64,000 bases of DNA from Cladorhizidae sp. MBARI D1340-BT2 (GCA_028752905.1 JAQNBH010000004.1:30463751-30527750), one strand, 5' to 3'. Positions 11,740 through 21,411 are shown, numbered from the stretch's first letter. Notes: a model not told the origin generated them from the letters alone. Numbers and translations: made by a program.

Positions 11740-11905
11740 ATGTAACACGCCTAGCCCTAGTATTAGCCCTAACTTTAGCAATAGCATTTGCCATAACTAT
11801 ATCCACTAATTCTAGTTCTAGCCCTAACTCTAGTCCTAGCCTTAGCCCTACATGTCTAGCCCTAGCCTTAACCCTACCATTAGTCATAACCCAAGCCCTA
11901 TAGTA
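11740..11905. repeat. Degenerate CTAGCC/CTAACC hexamer array
   Basis: Runs of CTAGCCCTAG, TTAGCCCTAA and related six-base units, imperfect throughout. The pattern resembles a degraded interstitial telomere-like repeat (CCCTAA with G substitutions). Similar arrays lie at 15248-15340 and 36779-36862. Confidence 0.75.
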
Positions 11906-12043
11906 GTAGTCACTTTTGTCCTTTGATGGTAAAGTGGAGGTCAAACATCACAATTGCTTCAGTACTGTTATATCATGTACATGCACAGTATGATGATTCA
12001 ATGAGATAAGACATTAAGATACGATACAATGGCTGAGCGTCAT

Positions 12044-12320
12044 ACTTCACTGTGAGGTGGACAGCCTGGAAACTAACTTGACTGTGAGTTGGCCAGCATG
12101 GAGACACGCTTCACTGTGAGGTGGCCAGCCTAGAGACACACCTCACTATGAGGTGGCCATTCTGGAGACACACTTCACTGCAATGTGGCCAGCCTGGAGA
12201 CACACTTAACTGTGAGGTGGCCAGCCTGGAGACTCACTTAACTGTGAGGTGGCCAGCCTGGAGACATACTTCACTTTGAGTGGCCAGCCTGGAGACACAC
12301 TTGACTGTGAGGTGGCCAAC
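12044..12320. repeat. About 32 bp tandem repeat
   Basis: Around eight imperfect copies built on ACTGTGAGGTGGCCAGCC followed by TGGAGACACACTT. One copy has lost a base (TTTGAGTGGCC near 12275). Confidence 0.85.
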
Positions 12321-12709
12321 TTAAAGCCTATCACACCCTGTTGTCATGGGAATGGATGAAGCTGCTAGTCCCAGATTACAATGCCTTGTCTATGCACCAG
12401 ATCTCTACCTTATAGACAGGGCCTCTTTGTTGTGTACATACTTCTGGTAATTGTTCAAGTCAGTCTACTACTAGTTCAATAGATACAGTAGGCACCAAAA
12501 TAAAGTTCCGGTTCCGTACCCGTTCCAATGTTGTCGAAGAAAACAGAAACGTTGAATCAATCATCATCAACACGCTCAAGAAAAACTCTCAAAATGCTTT
12601 GTTTATTGTTGCTAGGTAGCTAGCATATCAACAGCGCTTGCTGAGAGAACCCTCAAGCCATGAAGGAGGCAACTTCGTCACGTGACTTTAAGCTCCCATA
12701 GATGTAGGA

Positions 12710-12955
12710 TTACAAGGTTATGGGAGATTCCACTGCACACACCAACAACACAATACCACTATAGCTCCCATACTGTAGTTAGGATCCCAAGGGTAAGGGA
12801 GTCTCCACTGCACACATCAACAACACAATACCACTAGCTGCTATAGGTAGGAGCTCAAGGGCAAGGTAGGTTCCACGCACTGCACACACAATACCACTAG
12901 TTCCCATAGTTAGGAGGCCAAGCCTAAGGGAAGTTCCACTGCACACACAATACCA
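12710..12955. repeat. 68-72 bp tandem repeat, second locus
   Basis: About four diverged copies of the 9930-10205 family, recognised by TTCCACTGCACACA and TACCACTAG at intervals of roughly 64-74 bases. It abuts the left end of the Tc1-like element at 12959. Confidence 0.8.
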
Positions 12956-13393
12956 CTGAAGTAAAAGCCCCCCAAAAAACTGGCATTGCGTTTAAACGTA
13001 CATGCAACTTATGACCGGTGGCCAAAGAAACTTTGAAGAAACGTACAGTACAGAGGTTTTGAACGCTCGCTGCACTTTTATTGCAAATGCTCGCGACGTT
13101 TTATTATCGAGGAGAGGCGCGTGCATGGACCAGAAGCTGGGCAAGATCGAACTACAGTTACTTGTTCTTTTGAGAGCGTCCGGATGAATTATTTGTCTTT
13201 TGAGATATTTCATTGAGATATTTCAGTACGAGTTTAAGGGTCTGAGCATCTATAAGCAAGAAAGTTTCCTCCTCTTACTGTTATACTTGCTATATATAAC
13301 TTGGGTGTAACTGGAATCTGCTTGATCACTACAGGCTGTTCGAGCCGGTACTAGAGTTTCAGTTTTAGTTGTTTGTTTTTGGTAGATAGAACA

Positions 13394-13930
13394 AATGGAA
13401 TACTGGATGACAATTCTCTAGCTAGTATTGTACTAATGAAGCTACATATTGTAAATGGAATACTGGATGCTACTTCTCTAGCTAGTGTCGTACTAATGAA
13501 GCTACATATTGTAAATGGAATACTGGATGCTACTTCTCTAGCTAGTGTTGTACTAATGAAGCTACATATTGTAAATGAAATACTGGATGCTACTTCTCTA
13601 GCTAGTGTCGTACTAATGAAGCTACATATTGTAAATGGAATACTGGATGCTACTTATCTAGCTAGTGTTGTACTAATGAAGCTACATATTGTAAATGAAA
13701 TACTGGATGCTACTTCTCTAGCTAGTGTTGTACTAATGAAGCTACATATTATAAATGGAATACATGATGCTACTTCTATAGCTAGTGTTGTACTAATGAA
13801 GTTACATATTATAAATGGAATACTGGATGCTACTTCTCTAGCTAGTGTTGTACTAATGAAGCTACATATTGTAAATGGAATACTGAATGCTACTCCTCTA
13901 GCTAGTGTTGTACTAATGAAGCTACATATT
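13394..13930. repeat. 60 bp tandem repeat, open on both strands
   Basis: Nine copies of an exactly 60 bp unit (AATGGAATACTGGATGCTAC then TTCTCTAGCTAGTGTTGTAC and ATGAAGCTACATATTGTA). The period is a multiple of three, so the + strand is open for about 190 codons with a 20-residue repeat, and part of the minus strand is also open. Variation between copies is mostly single substitutions with no indels. I treat it as a minisatellite. Confidence 0.9.
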
Positions 13931-14255
13931 CTCATCAAGAATTGATTCATGTCCGTGTTATTTGTTTATTTTGGCCCATGGAGGCGGAATCTGTGTCTGT
14001 CCCACAAGGCAAAGCTCTGGGTGGGGGATGCCTGCAGAGTGAAGGTGGGGACTTCTACACCCCAGAGCATGCCTGGAGGCAATTCAACTGGCATCAAAAC
14101 AGGATGGGACTACAAACCTAGAAATAAATAGCTGTTCATGTAATATTCACAAGTGTTTCAATGACTTGTTTTGTTGTTGTCCACTTCTGTAACAACCATT
14201 ATGTCGATTAAACATATATTAATTAAACAATTCTCATTTCTCCAATTTGTAGAAT

Positions 14256-14717
14256 TTGCCCACACTAAAATACAAGGACCAAAAAAAGTATATTGTTCTT
14301 TGCAGGTTGGTCAACGATGAGTGTCGGTGGGTTTCAAGCTGGGACTGCATTAGTCTGTCCATAGGACATTCTCGAACCCTTCGGATGCCAACCAATTGTC
14401 TTGGCTACACCAACCTAAACGATGGAATTGGGGATTATAATTTTATTCATTTCAATAAATCTGTAAATGTTTACTTCATTGCAAGAGGAATGGCAATAAC
14501 AGCCATCACATCAACAGGGAGGGCATTCAAGCTTCAGCATACTCTTCAAACAAGCTTAGATCAGGAGAGCCCCTCACCCATAGCAAGCAAACAGGAACCC
14601 GATGGAGCTTTAGGCCAGTCTCCTTATCAGCTAAATTATGTCAGCATACAGACTCAAGAATCCCAAGCAAACAAGACTAACTCGAACCTAGTTGATTCTA
14701 ATGCCAACTGGCAGTAG
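14256..14717 (+). CDS. Unrecognised 153-codon open frame, coding status doubtful
   Basis: An open frame inside the decayed Tc1-like element. A possible 3' splice site (TTCTTTGCAG at about 14296-14305) lies within it, so only the later part, starting near GTTGGTCAACG, might be an exon. The translation shows no family I recognise, no signal peptide and no membrane segment; its end is Gln/Ser/Asn-rich. Its 3' end overlaps the antisense Tc1-like fragment at 14672-14911, which argues against coding. It may be captured host sequence or chance. Confidence 0.15.
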   Translation: MPTLKYKDQKKYIVLCRLVNDECRWVSSWDCISLSIGHSRTLRMPTNCLGYTNLNDGIGDYNFIHFNKSVNVYFIARGMAITAITSTGRAFKLQHTLQTSLDQESPSPIASKQEPDGALGQSPYQLNYVSIQTQESQANKTNSNLVDSNANWQ

Positions 14718-14911
14718 GAGCTACCCTCCGAGTGAGGTTCTACACTGTAGAATGATCTGCACAAGACAATGGGTAGCCCTTGTTGTTGAGTTGCTCGTGC
14801 AGCTGGCAGGCAGTCATCAATTGGCATCTTCTCTTCCACTACCTCTCGGATGGCTGCCGTTATCTTTGAAGGTCTCCCGCTACCAAACTGCCAGGCTATA
14901 GGTCCTGACAA
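14672..14911 (-). pseudogene. Tc1-like transposase exon 1 fragment
   Basis: The minus strand encodes GSGRPSKITAAIREVVEEKM and later GSSYCQL, both hallmarks of the second helix-turn-helix part of Tc1-like transposases and of its junction to the catalytic domain. The segment between them is frameshifted (the expected DDETT-type motif reads DDCLP). It is close to the exon 1 sequence at 7062-7447 in content but clearly a different copy. Confidence 0.7.
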
Positions 14912-15247
14912 TGGTTGGTGCCTTCAATTCATGATTCTGATTATTGTACACCATCCTTCTCTAAAAGTCACGAATGATTGCCACATGTAACTCCCGATAA
15001 TCCAGTCCGGCCAAAAATAATAAACGTTTCGTGCATCTAAACATTTAGTGCAGCTAAAGATGGGTGCGCTTAAACGTTTCCTGCGTTTGAATGTTTCGTA
15101 CGTTCTTTTCAGAAGGTTGGAAAATGCATGCAGCTAGACGCTGCACCAATGCCGGGTTTAAACGAAACGCCAATTTTTGGGGGGGCGCCTACTGTAATAC
15201 TGTGAGTAGTATACAAATCTGCCCTATAAAGTTCAAACAACAATAAT

Positions 15248-15340
15248 CTAGCCCTAGCCCTAACTCTATATACATACTCTAGCCCTTGTCCTAACTCCAG
15301 CTCTAGCCTTAGACCTAACTCTAGCCCTAGCCCTAGCCTA
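15248..15340. repeat. CTAGCC/CTAACT hexamer array, unit 1
   Basis: Imperfect six-base repeats (CTAGCCCTAGCCCTAACTC and similar). The counterpart in unit 2 is 36779-36862. Confidence 0.8.
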
Positions 15341-15341
15341 C

Positions 15342-15826
15342 GGCTGGTTCACAATATGCTTCTAGGTTTTGTATCTCATTGCATCACATCGCGTGACATC
15401 ACTTTTAGCTGTTCACAATAATGGAGTCGCTGCTAGAACAAACCAAAACTTTCACCCAACCAGAACTGCGCCCATTAAATAATGGAAGTCAGTGCTCATG
15501 TCAAACGTGCATCCCATATACAAGTGAAAGTCCTCACTGCATTGATAAACCTTTCGTCGTCCGTTCAGATTTGAAATCACCAGCTTTTACTGAAAAATCA
15601 AAATAAAGCACACCAGAATGACAAAAACTCAAATAAATGCACACCAGATTGATGCAATCAGTAGGTCACAACGCCGCTCCAATAGAACTTGATTCTATTC
15701 AAGCAGTGCGATGCTGTGCAATGCGACACGATTTTGTATTCACAACATTTTAAAAACAACGCATTGCATCGCATCACATCGCAATGCGTCACATCGCTTA
15801 AGCATTTTGCATATTGTGAATCAGCC
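15342..15826. mobile_element. 485 bp MITE with GGCTGGTTCACAATATGC ends
   Basis: The left end GGCTGGTTCACAATATGC and the right end GCATATTGTGAATCAGCC are near-perfect inverted repeats. The interior has repeated GCATCACATCGC/GCGATGCAATGCG motifs near both ends, giving sub-terminal inverted structure, and a short open frame at 15421-15606 of no recognised family. It is absent from the matching site in unit 2, which instead holds the TTAA MITE at 36878-37754. The target duplication is unclear. Confidence 0.65.
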
Positions 15827-16089
15827 TTTAGCCCTACTCTAGCTTTACCCTGGTGTTGATTGGCCTACAGTAGCGGCCAAAAATAACTTTACGTTGCGTT
15901 TTTGTACAACGTATGTACTACGTTTTGTGAGCAAGCGTTGCGTGTGCGTTCCTTACTGTTTTTCCAATCGTACTTCTAAAATGTAGGTGCATTGTGCAGC
16001 TGGAACGCATGTGTTCATAGAATAAACGTACACGTGATACGTTTCGTCGCTCGCTCGAATAGCTCTCTTTCTCGCGCTGTGGTGTATCG

Positions 16090-16830
16090 TCCTACAAGAA
16101 GCAAAAGCAAAAAATTCTGAACCTTAGCCTAAGCTGTGAAGCACCCAAGATATTGATGGATTCAGTTAACTAGGTAGGATGACCTGAGCTTCCTTAAACA
16201 TTACCTGCGATCACACACGACCTTTTGTTCAAGGGAGCAAATTGGTTGTCAAGGCTCAAGTGGCAGGTTAAGTTTTTGTGCCATGCCATGAATTATAGAA
16301 AACTGGTGGCTTACAAGGAATATGAAGTCAGGAACCTGAAATGCCTTTCTATGCAGAGCATTACAAAAACTATACTATATTACATTGACAATATGATGGC
16401 CTACTAAAACTACAGTAGAGGCTTTCTTCAAAGCAATGAGTGCCAGCTTTGGTGTAGGACAAACATCGAGTGGTTGTACATTGCTGCATGGCAATTCATA
16501 TTGCCATCGATTCTGAGGCAAACAAAGTAATGATTTGGCTTATGGGTACTTCTTAACCTATTTGAGACGACATGGGCGATGTATAAGCAAACTAAGATAC
16601 ACATAACTTGTGTGCCAGAGCTCGATCTGGTGAACCTCAAGTAACCAGGGTTTTTTTTGGTTATTTTAAAATACCGTATTTTGTCTCCCACACTCCAGGT
16701 CAAGAGGTCGGGAGTGGCACAGCAATTTGTCAGCAAGGCAGGGAGTGCATTCGAGAATATCATCTGGTTTGACAAGTGTACTGTGAAGCTTCTGCTACAC
16801 CAAAGGTTGAGGCGATTCTTCACATCATCA
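16090..16830 (+). pseudogene. Tc1-like transposase relic in the 15868 element
   Basis: On the + strand KKQKQKILNLSLSCEAPKI (about 16098) resembles the start of the first helix-turn-helix. A clear 3' splice site (CCCACACTCCAG, acceptor at 16697-16698) precedes an exon beginning GTCAAGAGG that encodes VAQQFVSKAGSAFENIIWFD and KCTVKL, the region holding the first catalytic Asp. The following catalytic segments are not recognisable, and the LTR element is inserted downstream at 17487. The acceptor falls at the same protein position as the one at 5773-5774. Confidence 0.6.
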
Positions 16831-17486
16831 AACTAAATAGCAGTGCTACTGGGTATTGATAATGTGTATTTTAATTTATGCAACATCTTTGTGTGTGGTT
16901 TGGTGCAGCAGTTGTTATCTGACAATATTGACAAGGTAAGTAAAGGTCCTGTTATGTAGGTGTAAAGCTAGTTGTTGGTTTATATGTTCTGGGCCAGTTT
17001 GACATCTCCATCCTCGGACTGGATACCTGCATTTACAAACCACAGACATCCAACATCTAAAGTGCTATTAGTCACACAACAGTTGCTGACTAGCTTCCCC
17101 CTTTTGGAGCCACCACCCCAAAAAACACAAAAAAACACAGGATACATCATATAATGGCGACAGTTCTCATGCAGCCAAAATATTGCACATTATCAAGACA
17201 TACACACCACTTAGCGAGCCACTGCTCACATAATCCAAGCTTGTTACATTTGACAAACAGGTGTGGAGGTCTTCAAGACCATTTTGTGTGCAACAACTTT
17301 AGCTCATATACAAGTATGTTCTGATCAAGCTCTAGTAAAAATAGAGCTACTTAGATTGTCAACCAGATGATTACTAAGATGCCCTGACAAAGACCAAAGT
17401 ATTTGGTTGGAAATGTTGGCAAAAAGCAAAAGAATTAGCACTGAAGTAGATAGTAACAACAAATCTAAGCTACACTGAAATACTAG

Positions 17487-17681
17487 TAGATAATAGCGCA
17501 GCTACGCCTTTGTCGCAGATCACACTGGATATGAATCACAACCTGTCTTTGACAATGTGTGCATCAACTGAGCATAGTGTATGTCTGCGCATGCGTACAT
17601 GTATGAATACGTATAACGGGTAAGGGGTCTACCTATACAAGAGAGTACATACATAGCGATCTACTAGACCGATGTCCACTA
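17487..17681 (-). repeat. 3' LTR (195 bp)
   Basis: Starts TAGATAATAGCG and ends GATGTCCACTA on the + strand, and appears identical to 21412-21606. In element sense it is the 3' LTR. The ends form TAG...CTA rather than the usual TG...CA. Confidence 0.95.
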
Positions 17682-17692
17682 CCTCCCCCCAA
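17682..17692 (-). other. Polypurine tract next to the 3' LTR
   Basis: In element sense the sequence reads TTGGGGGGAGG and directly precedes the 3' LTR, the expected position of the plus-strand primer for reverse transcription. It supports the minus-strand orientation and the LTR boundary. Confidence 0.75.
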
Positions 17693-17723
17693 GTTGGCAC
17701 TGGTGCCTGCTGAAGTTAGTAGA

Positions 17724-20171
17724 TCAGTTGTGGCCGTAGCGGTCAATGGGCTTCGGCCCGCGTTTGCTGCGTCGGGGTGGTGGTGGATTCATGGTCAGGC
17801 TGCTCTGAGCAGGCGGATGACGGGGTGACCTGGGAGTAATGATGGACCTTGGTGCTGCCGGCCTGTTCAAGGCAGGTGTGGAGGGCGGACTGGTCACAGG
17901 TCGGGTGACCTGGGTCGGCGGTGGAGTCCGGGCGACGGAGGCGTAGGAGCGTCCCGTGTGTGGGGTGGCCGGGGTGATACTCAACGGATTGGGGTTGGTT
18001 GGAGGTCCCGGGGTGGTGGCTGTGGTGGGCTCTGGCACGGTGTGGGCCTCGGTGTGAGCGTTGGTTGGCGGGTAGTCAATGATCGGCTCTGGCTCCGGAT
18101 GGGTGACAGTCGGCGTGTTGTTGTGGTATGGTGTGTCGGCAAGTGGGAGTGGTGGTAGTTCCTCGGTTGGGTGGGGGGTGTACCGGCGCAGGAACCGGCG
18201 GTTGCGGGTCGTGAGGCGGCCGGAGCCGTCGGTCCGTACGCCGTACTGATGGTATTGTAACACTTCCACTACCGTCCCCGACTTGTCCCATTTGGTCGGG
18301 TGTCGTCCTGTCTGGTTTTGGATGAGCACGGTGTCACCGTTCTTGAGGGGGGAAAGGCCCTTGGTGTGCTCATCCCATCTCGCACGACCTGCCACGGCTC
18401 GCTTGGAGAGAGCTCTCTCCCTGAGGTCGAGCTTGTCTGTCCATTCTGTGTGGGGCAGGTATCTGCCTGGTAGGCCGGGGAGGAGGTCACGCGTTGGTCG
18501 GCCAAAGACGCATGTCGCTGGGGACATCTTGGTGTCTGCGTCCGGGCAGTTGCGATAAATCAGTAGGGCCTTGTGGAAGGCGTCGGACAGGTTGCCGTTG
18601 GGGCCAGTGTTCCCTGCGATTAGCCTCTTCATGGCCTTCACTGCTACTTCGGCTCTGCAGTTAGCGTGGGGGTGGTACGCCGAGGATGTTCGATGCTGTA
18701 CGCCCCAGTTAGTAAGGAACGATCTTGTCTTGTGTGCCGTAAATTCTGGGCCGCCGTCGGAGGTGAGCGTGTCTGGTATGCCGTACGTCGCAAAGGTATC
18801 ACGGAGGGTTTGGGTTAATCCAGCTGCACCGTCCCCGGATGGGGTGACGATGGGCCAGTTGGAGTACCTGTCGACAAGGACCAGGTATACCAGTCCGAGG
18901 TGGTGGAAGAAGTCCCCGCATACGTGCTGGAAGGGGTATGCGGGGGTTTCCGGTGTGACTGAGGGCATGGCCGGCTGGGATGGAGCGTTGCCGTTGCAGA
19001 CACTGCAATTGGCCCATGTTGCAGTGATGTCCTTGGATATGCCAGGCCAGAAGATGGATGATTCCGCTCGGGCGGTCATCTTGCTCGTGCCTTGGTGAGC
19101 GGCGTGTAAGGCATCCAGACAGGTGCGGCGGAGCTTGGTTGGGATGACGATTCGGTCTCCGTACGTTATGACGCCATCTACTGCTGAGAGGGAGTCTCGG
19201 TAGGGAAAGAAGTCCCGGGTTGCCGGGGACATCAGGTGCCGTTTGTCCGGTGGCCCTTCCTCTATGGTGAGGGCAAGGTCCTGCAGGCTGTCGTCCGCTG
19301 CAGTGGCGATCTGGATGTCAATGTTGAGCCGGAGTGGTGGGCCGGACATCATTGGTAATGGCTGGTGCTCACAGGTGTTAAAGCTACTCGCCTTGTACAG
19401 GTCCCTGAGGTGTAGTTCCAGCCTACCCCTATTGGCCTCAGTCGCCGGGAATGGTAGGCTTGTAGGTCTGGGTGGGGCTTGTGCTCTAGTGGGGCATGAG
19501 CAAGTCTTAGAGAGGGTTTGTGGACTCACATGAGGAGGTATTGACATCGCCTTGAGAGGTCTGGGTGGCATGGTCGCAACCACGCTGGACGTGGTGGTTC
19601 TGGTCTGCAGGGGCGTTCTGGTCTGCAGGTCTGCATGGTAGGAGTGTTGTGTTGGTCCGGTTTGGGCTCCCCGCCCCGTCTTCCCAGCCTTGTTGTTTCC
19701 CAGAGGTAGCATAGGCGTGCTGTGGGGGAAGTGCCTGGGGAGCAGCCGCAGGTCGACGCAGGTAGCCAGGCTCAGGTAGAGCTTGTTTACAATGCCTGAA
19801 AAGTATACCATCTGCCTGGATTCGAGGCCGGTGATGTTGGCCTTGATTCTCAGAATGGCGGCTCCCAAGATAGGCAGGTTGTTGCCACTTGCAGAGTGCA
19901 TGACTAGATTGACAGGGATGAGGTCATCTGCTGTCAACCGGAGCTTAGTCATGAGTTGAGGGCCAGCCAGGCAACTCTGGCAGCCAGTATCTGCCATAGC
20001 GCAGGCTGCGATGCCTAACGTCTCGATTCTCAGGGAATGGCCATGGTGGCGGAAGTCCTCCGAGCGTGCAGAGACGATGACATCAATGTGGGGCTGTAGT
20101 TGGGACTTCTCCTGGGTCCAGCGACGGGTGTCTGGGTTCCACTGCTGGTGGTCGAGGGTCCCCTCAACCAT
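17724..20171 (-). CDS. Protease-integrase polyprotein (RT/RNase H missing)
   Basis: An 815-codon open frame. The aspartic protease active site is ADTGCQS (Asp61), with a possible flap near residues 90-105. Residues about 225-285 (CPTR, LPFPATE, CEHQPLPMMSGPPL) match the linker normally found before RT. The frame then moves near residue 286 (about nt 19316) to sequence typical of the region after RNase H. No YxDD box exists anywhere. Integrase follows: zinc-binding His356, His359, Cys389, Cys392, and a core with Asp420, Asp472 (SDGGPEF) and Glu508, the last two separated by 35 residues. The C-terminal 150 residues are Pro/Thr-rich and end in basic residues (RRSKRGPKP). The frame continues upstream of the Met through one TAG into the zinc-knuckle frame. 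Protease would process Gag; integrase would insert the cDNA. Confidence 0.9.
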   Translation of the reverse strand: MVEGTLDHQQWNPDTRRWTQEKSQLQPHIDVIVSARSEDFRHHGHSLRIETLGIAACAMADTGCQSCLAGPQLMTKLRLTADDLIPVNLVMHSASGNNLPILGAAILRIKANITGLESRQMVYFSGIVNKLYLSLATCVDLRLLPRHFPHSTPMLPLGNNKAGKTGRGAQTGPTQHSYHADLQTRTPLQTRTTTSSVVATMPPRPLKAMSIPPHVSPQTLSKTCSCPTRAQAPPRPTSLPFPATEANRGRLELHLRDLYKASSFNTCEHQPLPMMSGPPLRLNIDIQIATAADDSLQDLALTIEEGPPDKRHLMSPATRDFFPYRDSLSAVDGVITYGDRIVIPTKLRRTCLDALHAAHQGTSKMTARAESSIFWPGISKDITATWANCSVCNGNAPSQPAMPSVTPETPAYPFQHVCGDFFHHLGLVYLVLVDRYSNWPIVTPSGDGAAGLTQTLRDTFATYGIPDTLTSDGGPEFTAHKTRSFLTNWGVQHRTSSAYHPHANCRAEVAVKAMKRLIAGNTGPNGNLSDAFHKALLIYRNCPDADTKMSPATCVFGRPTRDLLPGLPGRYLPHTEWTDKLDLRERALSKRAVAGRARWDEHTKGLSPLKNGDTVLIQNQTGRHPTKWDKSGTVVEVLQYHQYGVRTDGSGRLTTRNRRFLRRYTPHPTEELPPLPLADTPYHNNTPTVTHPEPEPIIDYPPTNAHTEAHTVPEPTTATTPGPPTNPNPLSITPATPHTGRSYASVARTPPPTQVTRPVTSPPSTPALNRPAAPRSIITPRSPRHPPAQSSLTMNPPPPRRSKRGPKPIDRYGHN

Positions 20172-20201
20172 TGTGTCTACCTGTTCGTAGATGGCGCTCT
20201 C

Positions 20202-20420
20202 CTATTCTATAGACCCTTGCCAGCACATCTGGGCTGTATGATTCTGCCGTCCACAGGAGGGGCAGGTGGTTCCGAAGGCCGGGCAATGTATGCGCCTGTG
20301 AGCTGTCCGTTCTTGTTCTCCGTGGCCTGGAAGGCCACAGAAGTTACACACACCTCGCTTGATGGGTGTGTTTCTGGTGGCGCGTTGAGGTGGCAGGCTC
20401 TGTCCCCTAGTTGATGTCAA
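20202..20420 (-). CDS. Nucleocapsid-like zinc knuckles, same frame as protease-integrase
   Basis: Seventy-two codons containing CNFCGLPGHG, then CPAF and CPSCGRQNHTAQMC; the last is a clean CX2CX4HX4C knuckle that would bind the element RNA. There is no ATG at the start. The frame overlaps the end of gag in the -1 register (gag ends GAT TGA; this frame reads TTG ACA), so it is probably reached by frameshifting or is part of a longer gag with an indel. A single TAG (20202-20204) separates it from the downstream protease-integrase frame, which is in the same register. Confidence 0.8.
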   Translation of the reverse strand: MTSTRGQSLPPQRATRNTPIKRGVCNFCGLPGHGEQERTAHRRIHCPAFGTTCPSCGRQNHTAQMCWQGSIE

Positions 20421-21295
20421 TCTCTGGTTGGGGTAGCCGGGTTCTCGGTGGGGTGTGTGGTTGGGGGGTGGAGCATGTTGTCGGGTGGGCGTGACCTTGC
20501 CTGGTCCCAGCCCCGGTCGTAAGGGGGGCGTCGCTGCTGGCGCCTGTACGTGCTGCTCACTGCCTCTGTACCCTCATCATCATCGATGGCGCTAGTGGAG
20601 GTGGGCGTGGTCATTGATACTGCCGACCTTTTACCAGCTGCCCTCACCTCCACAAATCTAATGGTCTCTTCCACCCCCATGCTCTGGTCTGGGTGTTTAA
20701 GGAGATCCTCTTGGATTTCTCCATCAGCTAACCCAATACATAACTGATCCGCCACCCTCTCCTCACCTTGATTGGAGATGGCCTTGCAGTTAGTACATTT
20801 CTTAGTGAAACAGCATACCTCGGCCTGGCCTCGGAGTCTGGCCGCGAAAGCCCTCACTGGTTCGCCCCTGTCCTGAACAATCCGGCTCAGAACCACCCTG
20901 GCCACCTTGGGATTTTCCTCCTTCACCGCTAGGGCTCTCATCGCTCCCAGTAGGTCCCTCTCGCTCATGTCCTCCAGTTTGACCGGGCCGACTGTATTTC
21001 GAGTGATGTCACGTCTGAGTTTACTATCACAGCACTCGAGGAGTTGCACCGCGATGTCTTGTTCTGTGAGCTGTACTGCCCTAGCGTAGGCCTTCCACCT
21101 AGTCAGAAAATACGTCCAATTCTCCGTGGTCCCTCCCGATGTCATCTCCGGTCTCTTCACGGGCGCAGGTTTAGCCTTGGTCGCCCGGCTGTGTCCCATA
21201 GCATGGGTGGACAGGACGACTGCTGTTACTGCCGGATCCAGATCTGCCGGGGTGCTGTAGGTACATCCAGGGAAGGGACATCTGACCGCTTCCAT
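20417..21295 (-). CDS. Gag-like protein of the Ty3-like element
   Basis: A 292-codon frame starting at ATG 21295. The N-terminus has a C2H2-like finger (CPFPGC ... HAMGH). Residues about 55-230 form a helix-rich capsid-like segment (NWTYFLTRWKAYARAVQL, VQLLECCDSKLRRDI, EEERVADQL-type motifs), as in Ty3 Gag. The C-terminal part is Pro/Arg-rich (RRQQRRPPYDRG). Gag would form the particle that packages the element RNA. The frame ends with TGA overlapping the zinc-knuckle frame by 4 nt. It is intact, with GC-rich codon usage unlike its surroundings. Confidence 0.8.
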   Translation of the reverse strand: MEAVRCPFPGCTYSTPADLDPAVTAVVLSTHAMGHSRATKAKPAPVKRPEMTSGGTTENWTYFLTRWKAYARAVQLTEQDIAVQLLECCDSKLRRDITRNTVGPVKLEDMSERDLLGAMRALAVKEENPKVARVVLSRIVQDRGEPVRAFAARLRGQAEVCCFTKKCTNCKAISNQGEERVADQLCIGLADGEIQEDLLKHPDQSMGVEETIRFVEVRAAGKRSAVSMTTPTSTSAIDDDEGTEAVSSTYRRQQRRPPYDRGWDQARSRPPDNMLHPPTTHPTENPATPTRD

Positions 21296-21381
21296 TTTGG
21301 TGGGCGTTAAATGGGGTCACCTATTATAGTTTCCTTTAGGGATCCTCCACAGTGTTGCCAACGATGCTACAATAGTCGAAG

Positions 21382-21411
21382 GACATACACTATGCTCAGT
21401 TGATGCACACA
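21382..21411 (-). promoter_or_regulatory. Putative self-primer binding site next to the 5' LTR
   Basis: In element sense the 30 nt directly after the 5' LTR begin TGTGTGCATCAACTGAGC. They are the perfect reverse complement of LTR positions 21481-21510. No tRNA-like PBS starting TGG is present at the LTR edge. The partner segment begins about 30 nt after a TATA-like motif, so the transcript's own 5' end could anneal here. Confidence 0.6.

Larger units (their letters stand above)
12959..15194. mobile_element. Decayed Tc1-like element carrying a captured tandem repeat
   Basis: The right end is CGCCTACTG followed by TA; its complement CAGTAGGCGCCCCCC and the following CAAAAATTGGCGTTTCG match the left end AAGTAAAAGCCCCCC and CAAAAAACTGGCATTGCG. 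Both continue to GTTTAAAC. The right TA is intact and the left is mutated. Inside are a Tc1-like exon 1 fragment (14672-14911, -), a 60 bp tandem array (13394-13930) and an unexplained open frame (14256-14717). No catalytic exon is seen, so it is non-autonomous now. Confidence 0.65.

Noticed and set aside
11676..11903. 75-codon open frame rich in Leu/Ala/Thr
   Set aside because: It is a by-product of the CTAGCC/CTAACC hexamer array.
17958..19533. Several open frames antisense to the protease-integrase gene
   Set aside because: They are shadows of a GC-rich coding region on the other strand and encode no family.
21350..21378. tRNA primer site at the TTGGCAACAC motif downstream of the 5' LTR
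   Set aside because: It lies about 55 nt inside the element rather than at the LTR edge, and I could not match it to a tRNA 3' end; kept only as an alternative to self-priming.
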